DNA from: Pseudomonadota bacterium
Lineage (GTDB): Bacteria > Pseudomonadota > Gammaproteobacteria > Pseudomonadales > Pseudohongiellaceae
Direction of reading: 5' to 3'
NCBI GenBank assembly: GCA_027623555.1
Contig: JAQBSZ010000024.1
Span: 1 to 58,481, forward strand
Length of the DNA: 58,481 bases
Each line of letters opens with the position of its first letter. The stretch's first letter is position 1. This document shows, in pieces, positions 34,683 to 43,751 of the stretch. The translations under genes and the position numbers were made by a program. A model generated the notes under the pieces. That model saw only the letters and a program-made list of their open reading frames with translations. It ran no database searches and was not told where the DNA came from.

Positions 34683-34743
34683 GAAGCCCCGAGAAGAAAG
34701 CTTCCCGAGAAGTAAACTTAAGGGCAGCGGCCAGGACCGGTTG

Positions 34744-35103
34744 CTAGAAACGGTCTTCTTCAATCCAGTAGTTTGTGACTACGCCATCGGTGAACTCAAT
34801 GGACAGAGTCTCGGTGCGCTCTTCTTCCACATCCACCGAGAAAACCAGAAACAAGCCGACTTCGGTGTCTTTTTCCGAGCGATTACGGTATTTCCAGATC
34901 TCGCTGCCGTCGGCATAACTCAGTTTGGTGATGGGGTCGCCAAATGAAGTCCGTACCCAATCCTGGTTACTGATACCCATTTGCAGACGCGACACATCAC
35001 CTTCGTTCCATACCGTTTGGATGGGTCGTGAGTCCGAATCCACCGTCACCAGACAGCCCGTCAGGGTGATGCAGAAGGCTAACAGCAGTGTTTTCTTGAT
35101 CAT
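34744..35103 (-). CDS. BamE/SmpA-like lipoprotein
   Basis: A 119-residue protein with a clear lipobox (ITLTGC, Cys 17). LQMGISNQDWVRTSFGDPITK followed by GSEIWKYRNRSEK resembles the BamE/SmpA-type (or DUF3192) fold, where a small domain sits at the outer membrane. The C-terminal SIEFTDGVVTNYWIEED is the usual closing strand. It is not bamE itself by context. Role unknown, probably periplasmic face of the outer membrane. Confidence 0.65.
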   Translation of the reverse strand: MIKKTLLLAFCITLTGCLVTVDSDSRPIQTVWNEGDVSRLQMGISNQDWVRTSFGDPITKLSYADGSEIWKYRNRSEKDTEVGLFLVFSVDVEEERTETLSIEFTDGVVTNYWIEEDRF

Positions 35104-35374
35104 TTATTGTTCCCCGCTTTGAATTAATCCATGAATTGCCTCATGGAAAAGCTCTACCCTAGTCACATGACAATTCCATCATTAGACGCAATTGCTGAAA
35201 AATAGTTACAAAAATACCTGTCCAGTGTAACCACGAAGTCTGAATCGAAGCTGAATATCGGCTCAAACCGGATTTAGCAGCCAATTCTCGGGTCAGCAAT
35301 TCCATCTTCCATTAAAGGAAATCAGCAATTCGATCGATTGTTACTCCTGAATGCTCCGTAGAGCCAATGTCGTT

Positions 35375-36325
35375 ATGAGCAAGTTTAATTCCCTGTTCCC
35401 ATTCTGGGCCACACTGTTCTCTGCAGTGGCTTATATTTATAACAGCTTCTTCGCCAGTCTGGAGCAGGCGATAGTGCCCTTGCTCGCCGTAGTCATGTTC
35501 GTTATGGGGCTGACTCTCAATAGCGAAGATTTTCTCAGAATAAGCAGAGATCCGCGCCCGGTTTTCGTAGGTGTAGTCCTGCAATTCCTGTTGATGCCAA
35601 TACTGGCACTTACCCTGGCCACGATGCTGCAACTTTCCAATCAACTGACTGCCGGCATGGTATTGGTAGGCAGTTGTGCCGGGGGCACTGCATCAAATGT
35701 TATTAGCTACCTGGCAAAAGGCGATGTGGCTCTGTCCATTTCGATGACCATGACATCTACTCTGATTGGCGTTATTGCCACGCCATTTCTTTGTTCTTTC
35801 TATCTATCTGAAACTGTTACTGTGGATACGTTCGGCATGTTGCTGAGCATTTTGCAGATTGTCCTCGTGCCAGTCACGCTTGGTGCACTGGTTAATCATT
35901 ATGCCAATGCAACAGTGGCTCGCATCGAGCCCGTGCTTCCGAGCATTTCGATACTGCTCATTCTGCTAATCATCGCGATCATCGTGGCGCTAAACTCAAG
36001 CCAGCTTCTCGATGTCGGATTACTCACTCTGCTGGCAGTGATATTGCACAATCTGCTCGGCCTTACCGGTGGATTCTACGTGAGCCGACTGTTTGGTTTT
36101 GATCTAAGACAGAGTCACACGATTGCAATTGAAGTAGGCATGCAGAATTCTGGCCTGGCCGTGGCACTATCATTACAGTTCTTCTCCGCCACAGCCGCCT
36201 TGCCCGGCGCGCTGTTCAGCATCTGGCATAACGTCAGCGGGTCGATCCTGGCAGCGCACTGGGGACGCAAGCGCAGCTCTCTTGAATACCTGATCAAAGA
36301 TCAGGAACACATCAAGTCAGATTGA
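35375..36325 (+). CDS. BASS-family transporter (bile acid:sodium symporter-like)
   Basis: Multi-pass membrane protein of 316 residues from ATG 35375 (MSKFNSLF); ATG 35351 would add eight residues. VGSCAGGTASNVISYLAKGDVALS and EVGMQNSGLAVALSLQFF are signature segments of the sodium-dependent BASS family (about ten helices). Members move organic anions such as bile acids, pyruvate or pantothenate; the substrate cannot be set. It is not in an operon with a recognised pathway. Confidence 0.85.
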   Translation: MSKFNSLFPFWATLFSAVAYIYNSFFASLEQAIVPLLAVVMFVMGLTLNSEDFLRISRDPRPVFVGVVLQFLLMPILALTLATMLQLSNQLTAGMVLVGSCAGGTASNVISYLAKGDVALSISMTMTSTLIGVIATPFLCSFYLSETVTVDTFGMLLSILQIVLVPVTLGALVNHYANATVARIEPVLPSISILLILLIIAIIVALNSSQLLDVGLLTLLAVILHNLLGLTGGFYVSRLFGFDLRQSHTIAIEVGMQNSGLAVALSLQFFSATAALPGALFSIWHNVSGSILAAHWGRKRSSLEYLIKDQEHIKSD

Positions 36326-36460
36326 CGTTATGCAAAATACCTCCGCTGAAAAGCACACAAGTGATTCTCCTATAAACAAGGCGACATGAAATTCCGCTGC
36401 TCGAATTCTGCTACGAAGTGAGCCCGATCACAAATAATTAGAGAACTACTGATCAAATAC

Positions 36461-36488
36461 TTGACTTAATCACTAATGAGCATAAAAT
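36461..36488 (+). promoter_or_regulatory. Sigma-70 promoter
   Basis: TTGACT at 36461-36466 and TAAAAT at 36483-36488, separated by 16 bp. A transcript would start near 36495, cover the short ORF at 36521 and reach the terminator at 36665. The rest of 36326-36460 is AT-rich without a visible gene. Confidence 0.6.
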
Positions 36489-36520
36489 CCGCGCATCAAA
36501 AACCGAATCGTGTGAAGAAA

Positions 36521-36625
36521 ATGAACAGTTACGCAATTTCAACCATCATGCCAACGACTATGACTACTCTAGGTCATCAGTTCTGCGTGCGCGTGATGAA
36601 GAATTGGGAGGCCTGCTTGGGGTGA
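36521..36625 (+). CDS. Possible 34-residue leader peptide before a terminator
   Basis: ATG 36521 to TGA 36625 encodes MNSYAISTIMPTTMTTLGHQ followed by a tail FCVRVMKNWEACLG. Residues 6-17 are rich in Thr, Ile and Met. It lies about 26 bases after a predicted start site and about 40 bases before a strong rho-independent terminator, ahead of the MFS gene. The layout recalls a leader-peptide attenuator, but could also be a small RNA or mere chance. The upstream GTGAAG is a weak RBS. Confidence 0.35.
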   Translation: MNSYAISTIMPTTMTTLGHQFCVRVMKNWEACLG

Positions 36626-36664
36626 ATTTCTGAACAATAAGCGATTAACAGTCGTTTAAAAGAA

Positions 36665-36703
36665 AAGACCTCTAAGTCACAAAGCCTAGAGGTCTTTTTT
36701 TTT
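36665..36703 (+). terminator. Rho-independent terminator upstream of MFS gene
   Basis: A perfect 10-bp stem AAGACCTCTA / TAGAGGTCTT (36665-36674, 36687-36696) with a 12-base loop, followed by a nine-T run. It ends 54 bases before the MFS start, so it either closes a short transcript from the 36461 promoter or conditionally attenuates the MFS gene. Confidence 0.85.
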
Positions 36704-36756
36704 GCTCTTGATTTTATTTGTTGCTCACAAACTTTTGTGGGTACTGGGGAACTATT

Positions 36757-37962
36757 GTGCTTAAAAAAATGCACAGAAACATAACCGTAATCTATGGCCT
36801 GGCATTCTTCCACTGCTTAATGGTCATCGTGCCGGTCATTGTGCCTTTCTTCATGTCGAAGGGGCTTAGTCTCGCCGAGATTTTTTATCTGCAGGCAGTC
36901 TTCGCAACAACGATCGTATTGCTCGAGGCACCCTCAGGATACTTCGCGGACATCTTCGGTCGGCGTATTGCACTGATTATTGGCAGCGTGATCCATGGCT
37001 GCGGTTACTTCTTGCTCAATTTCGCCGACGACATGGCGAGTTTGATTGTTTTCGAGATAACCGTCGGCATCGCCGTAAGCCTGATCTCCGGTGCCGATAT
37101 CGCGCTGTTGTATGACACGCAGAAGGCACTGGAAGAGGAAGAGAACGAGCATCCAGAACATGCCAAGGGCATTGCTCATTTGGGATTTATCAAGAGCACT
37201 GCCGAAGGATTAGGGGCATTGGTGGGCGGAGCATTGGCTCTGTGGTCTTTCGAGCTGATGGTCTGGATACAATCTGTCGTGGCCTGGGTCTGCTTATTGC
37301 TGGCACTGCAGGTAGTTGAGCCAACCTATAAGAATACCGAGGCTACGCTGCGCATTCCGATCACGGAGATTCTTTCACACCTGCTAGTCAAAGACCCGGT
37401 ACTCAGGCAGATCGTATTGGCGATACCGCTGTATAGCCTGGCTACTTTTCACGTGGCCTGGTTGGTACAGCCGTACTGGGAGTCGCAGGGGCTGTCGCTG
37501 GCAGCGTTTGGCATTCTCTGGTGTGCCCAGAGCCTGACAGTGGCTCTGGCCAACAAGTTTGGCTTCGAGATTGAGCGCCGTTATGGCGCCAACATCACCC
37601 TGGGCTTGATCGGTGTCCTGCCCATAATCGGACACTTCGGTATGGCCTGGTTCCAGGGATGGATTGGCATTGTCATCGGGCTGTTGCTCTTCGTTTGTAG
37701 AGGACTCAATCAGGTAATCCTGGTCAATGCTCTGAACAGACGGGTTCCAAGTGAGTTTCGGGCAACCGCAAACTCATTCACCAGCTTCTTGTTTCGGCTG
37801 GCATTTATCTCGACCGGACCCCTGGTTGGTTATGTCGCAGAAACGCAAGGTCTGGAAACGGCGTTGAATCTGTTAGGAGTTTCATCGTTAGCACTATTCG
37901 TGCTGGTGATGCTGCCCTTGATGCAATCCGTCAAAGTAATTCAGCAGCGTGTTGCTGCATAA
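36757..37962 (+). CDS. MFS transporter
   Basis: The start is placed at GTG 36757 (VLKKMHRNITVIYG), preceded by GGGGA at good spacing; the frame is open further up and ATG 36769 is an alternative. About 401 residues with twelve predicted helices. GYFADIFGRRIALIIGS (about 63-79) is the cytoplasmic loop 2-3 motif of the major facilitator superfamily. The substrate is unknown; drug or metabolite efflux are both possible. Preceded by a promoter-ORF-terminator unit. Confidence 0.82.
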   Translation: MLKKMHRNITVIYGLAFFHCLMVIVPVIVPFFMSKGLSLAEIFYLQAVFATTIVLLEAPSGYFADIFGRRIALIIGSVIHGCGYFLLNFADDMASLIVFEITVGIAVSLISGADIALLYDTQKALEEEENEHPEHAKGIAHLGFIKSTAEGLGALVGGALALWSFELMVWIQSVVAWVCLLLALQVVEPTYKNTEATLRIPITEILSHLLVKDPVLRQIVLAIPLYSLATFHVAWLVQPYWESQGLSLAAFGILWCAQSLTVALANKFGFEIERRYGANITLGLIGVLPIIGHFGMAWFQGWIGIVIGLLLFVCRGLNQVILVNALNRRVPSEFRATANSFTSFLFRLAFISTGPLVGYVAETQGLETALNLLGVSSLALFVLVMLPLMQSVKVIQQRVAA

Positions 37963-37978
37963 GCGTCCCTCCCCCCTC

Positions 37979-38032
37979 GGGGGCAGGCACTCACACAACT
38001 CCCTCCCCGTGAGTGTTTGCCCCCATTTTTTT
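37979..38032 (+). terminator. Rho-independent terminator after the MFS gene
   Basis: Stem GGGGGCAGGCACTCAC (37979-37994) with GTGAGTGTTTGCCCCC (38009-38024), 14 of 16 pairs, followed by a seven-T run. The following 38033-38332 region before glnK shows no gene; a classic sigma-54 (GG-N10-GC) site was looked for and not found. Confidence 0.85.
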
Positions 38033-38275
38033 CTGCTTCCTCCTCTGGATAATGCACCAGCATTGATCATTGTCAGCAAACCAAACCTGACCAGTCACCA
38101 CCCTCCGCACCATCATGAGTCACTCTCTCAATTTTGGCGCCTGCTGACATCGTTCTAGTTGGTGCTTTATAGGGTGGCATGGTAAAGTTTTCGAGTTTTT
38201 TAGCGGTGCGCAACCGTGTCGGGCCGATTGCTTTTTGGCCGGCTTTGTAATTGTTTGCTTGATGTGCCCTGTTAG

Positions 38276-38671
<396 letters not shown>

Positions 38672-38686
38672 AGGACTACACTAAAA

Positions 38687-39988
38687 ATGAACATAAATCC
38701 AAGAACAAAACTACTCCTGGCCTGTGCACTACTCTGCGTCCCTTCGCTTGCTTCGGCCCAGGATCTGAATGGCGCAAACACGGCCTGGATTCTGACTTCC
38801 ACCGCACTGGTTCTGTTTATGACATTGCCGGGCCTTTCGCTGTTCTATGGCGGCCTGGTGAGAACCAAGAATGTACTCTCGGTACTGATGCAATGTTTTG
38901 CTATCGCAGTGACCATTTCCATCCTCTGGCTGGTGGTGGGCTACAGTATTGCCTTTGGCCCTTCCGAATCCGCCTATTGGGGCGGACTGAGCAAGATGCT
39001 GTTCAATGGCGTGGTGGTCGACTCGATGTCAGGGGATATTCCGGAGACAGTATTCGCTGGGTTCCAGATGACCTTCGCCATTATCACTCCCGCATTGGTT
39101 GTAGGGGCTTTTGTTGAGCGCATCAAATTCTCATCGATGCTGATTTTCAGCGTTCTCTGGACATTGATAGTCTATTTCCCGGTCGCTAATTGGGTCTGGG
39201 GAGGTGGCTGGCTCGGCCAGATGGGTCTGATCGATTTTGCCGGTGGCACCGTGGTGCATATCACCGCGGGTGTGGCTGCCCTGGTAACTGCCCTGGTGAT
39301 TGGCAAGCGTAAAGACTTTCTTTCTGCAGCAACGCTGCCCCACAACCTCACCATGAGCTTCACTGGTGCGGCCATGCTCTGGGTGGGCTGGTTCGGCTTC
39401 AATGCCGGCAGCGCACTCGCTGCCGATGGTGCGGCCGGTATGGCTCTGTTTGTCACCCATATTTCCGCCGCAACCGGCGCTCTGACCTGGATCGTCATCG
39501 AATGGATCAAATTTGGCAAGCCGAGTGGTTTGGGCGCGATTACCGGCATGGTAGCCGGCCTGGCCACGATCACTCCGGCATCGGGATCGGTGGGACCAGC
39601 CGGTGCGCTGATTGTCGGCGCGGCTGGAGGTGCGATCTGTTACTTCGCCACGACGTACCTGAAGCAGACCGTGAAGATCGATGATTCGCTGGACGTATTC
39701 CCGGTGCACGGAGTGGGTGGCATGGTCGGCACTTTCCTGGCTGGCATACTGGTGTCAGCAAATCTGGGTATCTTCAGTGGCAATGGCCTGGCGGACGGCA
39801 TGACTGTTGGATCTCAGCTCATGGTGCAGGTAGCCGGCATTCTGGCTACGGCTATTTATACTGCCATCGTGACCTTTATCCTGCTAAAGATTGTGGGCAT
39901 GCTGACTTCCGGCATTCGGGTCAGCGAAGAGAAGGAACAGCAGGGTCTGGATATTACCGACCACGACGAGAAAGGTTACTCCATGTAA
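38687..39988 (+). CDS. amtB: Ammonium transporter AmtB
   Basis: A 433-residue trimeric ammonium channel of the inner membrane. An N-terminal signal peptide (LLLACALLCVPSLASAQD) precedes 11 helices. The pore histidines are in GGTVVHITAGVAAL and VHGVGGMVGTF; the signature AMLWVGWFGFNAGSAL is present. The cytoplasmic tail (SGIRVSEEKEQQGLDITDHDEKGYSM) ends as in AmtB. Cotranscribed with glnK, the standard pair. Confidence 0.96.
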   Translation: MNINPRTKLLLACALLCVPSLASAQDLNGANTAWILTSTALVLFMTLPGLSLFYGGLVRTKNVLSVLMQCFAIAVTISILWLVVGYSIAFGPSESAYWGGLSKMLFNGVVVDSMSGDIPETVFAGFQMTFAIITPALVVGAFVERIKFSSMLIFSVLWTLIVYFPVANWVWGGGWLGQMGLIDFAGGTVVHITAGVAALVTALVIGKRKDFLSAATLPHNLTMSFTGAAMLWVGWFGFNAGSALAADGAAGMALFVTHISAATGALTWIVIEWIKFGKPSGLGAITGMVAGLATITPASGSVGPAGALIVGAAGGAICYFATTYLKQTVKIDDSLDVFPVHGVGGMVGTFLAGILVSANLGIFSGNGLADGMTVGSQLMVQVAGILATAIYTAIVTFILLKIVGMLTSGIRVSEEKEQQGLDITDHDEKGYSM

Positions 39989-40005
39989 GTTTTCTGCTAT
40001 TGAAG

Positions 40006-40044
40006 AAAAGCCGGTATCTCTTCTGGGTTACCGGCTTTTTTTTT
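40006..40044. terminator. Bidirectional terminator after amtB
   Basis: AAGCCGGTA and TTACCGGCTT form the stem (40008-40037) around TCTCTTCTGGG, followed by nine T on the plus strand. The A-run before it gives a shorter T-run on the minus strand, so it may also serve the convergent thioesterase gene. Confidence 0.85.
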
Positions 40045-40058
40045 GAGTTCGCTACGGG

Positions 40059-40493
40059 CTAGGCGCTCTTGCGCATCGTGGTGATGGCATAGGCGAGCTT
40101 GGTTCCATCCACGGCGGTGAAATGCGTAGCAATCAGACAGGTGGTTCTTCCATCATTGATTACCTCGCCTTTCAGAAGAAAACGCGGCCCCTGGACCGGT
40201 GCAAAATAATCGATGCGCATATTGACCGTCGCGGCCCAACGAAATTCTTCAGAGTCGGTAAACAGGGTGCGGGTGGTGTAAATAGACATTATGTCCACGT
40301 AGGTCCCGGTGAAACCCCCGAAAAGCTGATTGCGCGGGTTCAACAGGTGATCTGGCAGATGCACATCCACCTCGACCAGGCCGCGCTCTTCACGCAGAAT
40401 CTTCCATTTGTAGGATTCCACCAGGTCACCGGCGTTGTGTCCCGGTTTCAGAAAAATCGGGCGCTTGGACGAAGCTTCAGTTTCCTTGGCCAT
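40059..40493 (-). CDS. PaaI-like hot-dog thioesterase
   Basis: The start is taken at ATG 40493 (MAKETEASSK), which follows AGGAAA; the longer frame starts earlier without an RBS. The 144-residue protein has the hot-dog segment HLLNPRNQLFGGFTGTYVDIMSIYTT and the following MRIDYFAPVQGPRFLLKGEVINDGRTTCLIAT, typical of PaaI/YdiI-type thioesterases. The substrate is unknown. It is convergent with amtB. Confidence 0.75.
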   Translation of the reverse strand: MAKETEASSKRPIFLKPGHNAGDLVESYKWKILREERGLVEVDVHLPDHLLNPRNQLFGGFTGTYVDIMSIYTTRTLFTDSEEFRWAATVNMRIDYFAPVQGPRFLLKGEVINDGRTTCLIATHFTAVDGTKLAYAITTMRKSA

Positions 40494-40631
40494 TAGCTTT
40501 CCTGTGCACCGCTGCGTCTTCATGGAGCTTGCGTGAAAAGCCGCAGAGAATGCAGCAAATCACCTCACTGGTCAAATCTCACGACACTCCTTTATACTCT
40601 GGTTTACTGAATAAGAAGATAGGAGCAGCCC

Positions 40632-41951
40632 ATGCTTTATAGCCTCACTCGACAACTAAGCCCACGCATTGCCGCAGCCCTGCTCTGCCTTGGACTCCTG
40701 AGTACGGCGCCAACCTCGCTGGCTAACGATCTCCCGATGGATACACCGGAAAGCGTGGGAGTCTCATCTCAGAGACTGGAACGACTCTCCAAATCCATGC
40801 AGCGCTACATCGATAGCAATATGTTGGCAGGGACGGTGTCGCTGATCTCACGAAATGGCAAAGTAATCCATCTGCAATCCCAGGGCTGGAAAGATAAGGA
40901 AGCGGGTCAGGCAATGACCGATGATTCGATCTTCTTCATCATGTCCATGACCAAACCGATTGTCTCTGCTGCCTTGATGATGCTCTATGAAGAAGGCCAT
41001 TTCCTGCTCACCGATCCCATCAGCGACTGGATACCGGAGCTGAAGGACAAGCAAGTCATTGTCAAGGATCAATACGGCACTCATCGGGTGCCACCGGCGC
41101 GACCCATCACTTTTCGCCATGTGCTCTCGCATACCGCCGGTCTGGACCCGAGTCGGGACGACCTGAGCGAAGCCGAACTGAAACTGCTGGCGCGTACCGA
41201 TACTCTCGAGCAGGCCATCGCAACTCGAGCCTCTCTCCCACTGGCTTTTCATCCCGGCGATGACTGGCAATATGGCAGTTCTACCGATTACGTGGCCTTA
41301 CTCGTGGAAAGAGTCTCGGGTGAACCACTGACTGAATACCTGCAAAGAAATATCTTCGATCCCTTACAAATGAATGACACGTCCTATATCGTGCCCCCGG
41401 ATAAACGCAACCGGGTAGCCAATGTCTACAGTCCTTCCGGCCCGGGACAGACTATCGAGCTTTCCCGCACCCCGGAATACAGCAGTGAACCTTTCTTCGG
41501 TTCGGCCTACTTCGGCGGGGTTGCTGGTCTGTATTCAACCGCCGCCGACTACTGGCGCTTCAGCCAGATGCTACTCAATGGTGGCGAACTGGATGGCGTT
41601 CGCTTGCTCAGCCCCAAAACCCTTAATCTGATGATTTCCAATCACTCCGGCGACAAGAATGTGTACGTCAGGGGACCCGGCTATACCTTCGGCCTCGGTT
41701 TCGGTCTGGTCAGCGATGCCGGCAAGGCCAGAGACCCTCTAACACCGGGCACTTTCAGCTGGGGCGGCGCCTGGGGAACGATTTTCTGGGTGGATCCGGT
41801 TGAGAATATGATCGGCATCATGATGACCCAGATTACCTCCTACTCTCATCTGAGTGTAAGACAGGATGTGGGGGTGACTGCCATGCAAGCGATCATCGAC
41901 AGCTACTCGAACAAGCCGTTTGCAGTAAGGGGGTATCCCGTTCTCGATTAA
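40632..41951 (+). CDS. Secreted serine beta-lactamase-fold hydrolase
   Basis: A 439-residue protein with a signal peptide (RIAAALLCLGLLSTAPTSLAND). The nucleophile is in SMTK (SxxK, about 104-107); YGSSTDY supplies the second motif (Tyr in place of YxN), and HTAGLD and WGGAWGTIFW are C-terminal class C/EstB-like blocks. Such proteins are esterases or D,D-peptidases rather than true beta-lactamases. AGGAG stands six bases before the ATG. The substrate is unknown. Confidence 0.82.
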   Translation: MLYSLTRQLSPRIAAALLCLGLLSTAPTSLANDLPMDTPESVGVSSQRLERLSKSMQRYIDSNMLAGTVSLISRNGKVIHLQSQGWKDKEAGQAMTDDSIFFIMSMTKPIVSAALMMLYEEGHFLLTDPISDWIPELKDKQVIVKDQYGTHRVPPARPITFRHVLSHTAGLDPSRDDLSEAELKLLARTDTLEQAIATRASLPLAFHPGDDWQYGSSTDYVALLVERVSGEPLTEYLQRNIFDPLQMNDTSYIVPPDKRNRVANVYSPSGPGQTIELSRTPEYSSEPFFGSAYFGGVAGLYSTAADYWRFSQMLLNGGELDGVRLLSPKTLNLMISNHSGDKNVYVRGPGYTFGLGFGLVSDAGKARDPLTPGTFSWGGAWGTIFWVDPVENMIGIMMTQITSYSHLSVRQDVGVTAMQAIIDSYSNKPFAVRGYPVLD

Positions 41952-41982
41952 ATTAATGCTTCAGCCTTGCACAATAGTCAAG

Positions 41983-42129
41983 GGCAGGCAGCCCTGCCAC
42001 TCGCGACTACAATAAAAGGTCAGCGCCGAGCGCAGCAAAAAGACTCGCGCAGTCTAGCGAGGCTTTTTGTGGAGAGAGGGAATCCCGGAGGGACGCAGAC
42101 CTGTAGTCGAGAGTGGCAGGGCTGCCTGG
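41983..42129. repeat. 147-bp imperfect palindrome (REP/MITE-like or structured RNA)
   Basis: The arm CAGGCAGCCCTGCCACTC followed by CGACTACA (from 41984) returns as its reverse complement at 42098-42129, with one base difference in CTCG/CTCT and a four-base insertion in AATAAAAGG. An inner stem CAAAAAG...CTTTTTG lies at about 42036-42069. No ORF. It sits between two convergent genes and could be a repeat element or a small structured RNA. Confidence 0.6.
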
Positions 42130-42180
42130 CACTGAATAAGATATCCAAATATTGCATAATCACAAATAACTGATATTAAA

Positions 42181-42204
42181 AAGGGGCCACTTGGCCCCTT
42201 ATTT
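42181..42204 (-). terminator. Terminator of the 42221 metallo-hydrolase gene
   Basis: A perfect palindrome AAGGGGCCACTTGGCCCCTT; on the minus strand the stem is followed by T residues. It lies 16 bases beyond the stop of the minus-strand gene. Confidence 0.8.
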
Positions 42205-42220
42205 ACAAATTAACAGATCA

Positions 42221-43291
42221 CTATCTCTCATCGAGCAATTCGTAGATCCTGCGCATCGCCCTGGGATCGACACCGGGACCGCGAATCTGCGCGTAATTGG
42301 CAGCATGGTTGGTCATGTCGATTTCGGTGGCAGCCTGTTCCCAACTCACTCCCCGACTATGCAAGTCGGTTGCTTTGGTCCACAGATCACGCAGGTAAAC
42401 CTGGAAATTCTCGATCGGCTGCTTGCTGGTCATGATCGGGCCATGCCCGGGCAACCAGGACTCAAAATCCAGGCTCTTCAAGCCTTCCAATGAATCTGGC
42501 CATTCGTCGACATGGCCGTCTCCCATGTAGGCCAGGCCCGGTAGCATCATATCGCCTGTGAACACGACTTTTTCCTGCGGCAGGTAGATCATCACATCAC
42601 CGCCGGTGTGGGCGCGACCAAAATGCAGTAGCTGGATCTCACGACTGCCATTGGCGACCACCTGAAACAGCGTCATCTTGTCCTGCAGGGTAATGTTCGG
42701 CGGTGTCGGCACGACTTCCTGAATCGCGTTCATATACTCTTCCTGAATGCGATGAGATTGTTCCAGTTCGGTGCGCCGTCTGGGATCAGTCTCTGCAGCG
42801 GCCTGTCTTTCAAGAGTAGCGACGGTGGCAGGTACTGGATCAGAAAAACTCCTGAAGGTGTTTTCTTCCAGCACATTACCAATCTCGCCACTCAGCTTGG
42901 CGCGGGTAAATTCGTGACCAATAATCTCGACTCCATCAGGGAAAGACTGATTTCCATGGGCATGATCGAAGTGGTAATGGCTATTCACCAGGTAACGCAC
43001 CGGTTTGTCGGTGATGGCCGGTATGGAATCCAGCAGAGCTCTAGAGGCGGCCGGTGTCACATGAGAATCGACCACCAGGGTATCGAATTCACCTACCAGG
43101 ACCATGGCATTACTCATGGTAAATACTGCGCCGGTTCCTGTTACATACCAGACCCCTTCTTCGACTTCGATAAAGCGATGGGTATCCGTCTCAACAACTT
43201 CACCTTCCTGCGCGGCTGTCAGTCCGGGAACCAGTAAGAATAGGCACGTCAGCACCAGAGAGAAGGAGGAATGCTTGGTTGTTCTTGTCAT
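42221..43291 (-). CDS. Secreted metallo-beta-lactamase-fold hydrolase
   Basis: The start is at ATG 43291 (MTRTTKHSS), eight bases after AGGA; the longer frame is not signal-like. The protein has 356 residues, a signal peptide ending LTAAQEG, and the zinc site NSHYHFDHAHGN (HxHxDH) with further ligands in HTGGDVMIY, FTGDMMLPG and LPGHGP. Spacing resembles B3-type or quinoprotein-relay-like hydrolases. The substrate is unknown, with no antibiotic link asserted. Confidence 0.82.
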   Translation of the reverse strand: MTRTTKHSSFSLVLTCLFLLVPGLTAAQEGEVVETDTHRFIEVEEGVWYVTGTGAVFTMSNAMVLVGEFDTLVVDSHVTPAASRALLDSIPAITDKPVRYLVNSHYHFDHAHGNQSFPDGVEIIGHEFTRAKLSGEIGNVLEENTFRSFSDPVPATVATLERQAAAETDPRRRTELEQSHRIQEEYMNAIQEVVPTPPNITLQDKMTLFQVVANGSREIQLLHFGRAHTGGDVMIYLPQEKVVFTGDMMLPGLAYMGDGHVDEWPDSLEGLKSLDFESWLPGHGPIMTSKQPIENFQVYLRDLWTKATDLHSRGVSWEQAATEIDMTNHAANYAQIRGPGVDPRAMRRIYELLDER

Positions 43292-43642
43292 TGGGTTATT
43301 CCTGTTTGTGTGGATAGTGTGGATGGTTTTGACTGGTCTGAATCTCAAGTCGCGCTTCGCACCGGGTTATGCACCAAGGCCACCAACTAAGTAACCTATT
43401 TCCCGTATTGAACGTCTAATGCCCCAAGAATCAGGAGAAAGCGGTGAAAAAGCACATTAGCGTATCGCCCTGAACCTGTAAAGCAGGGCAGGAATTGACG
43501 ATTCTCACCAGCGAGATTAGTCAAATCTGCCAATTCCGCTCAACGAATCAGCAAATTAGTTTAGCTAACTTGTTGTTTTTAAAACATTTTAAATACTGGC
43601 TAGCTTATTGCAATCTTATTGCAAAAATAGTGAAAGATTTCT

Positions 43643-43680
43643 GGTCGTAAAAAAACCATGATCGAAATTGATCAACGACC
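43643..43680. promoter_or_regulatory. Nested palindrome, possible operator for the VNGG gene
   Basis: GGTCGT (43643-43648) pairs with ACGACC (43675-43680), and inside it TGATC-GAAATT-GATCA (43659-43674) is a second inverted repeat. It lies 72 bases before the next gene. Two copies of CTTATTGCAA occur slightly upstream (about 43603-43622). The remaining 43292-43642 region is AT-rich with no visible gene. Confidence 0.4.
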
Positions 43681-43751
43681 GATAAACCCAGACCAGCAAA
43701 CAATTTAGCAAAGACACTGCCGGGCGAGGCAGGAAATCAGAGGACATACCC

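Noticed and set aside
36577..36813. 78-codon minus-strand frame across the terminator
   Set aside because: It reads through a strong terminator stem and has no protein-like pattern or RBS.
38150..38260. Sigma-54 promoter before glnK
   Set aside because: TGGCATGG and TTGGCC candidates lack the GG-N10-GC spacing; no acceptable site was found.
42221..43291. Antibiotic-resistance metallo-beta-lactamase
   Set aside because: The zinc motif is shared by many hydrolases; the flanking sequence and long inserts do not point to a beta-lactamase.
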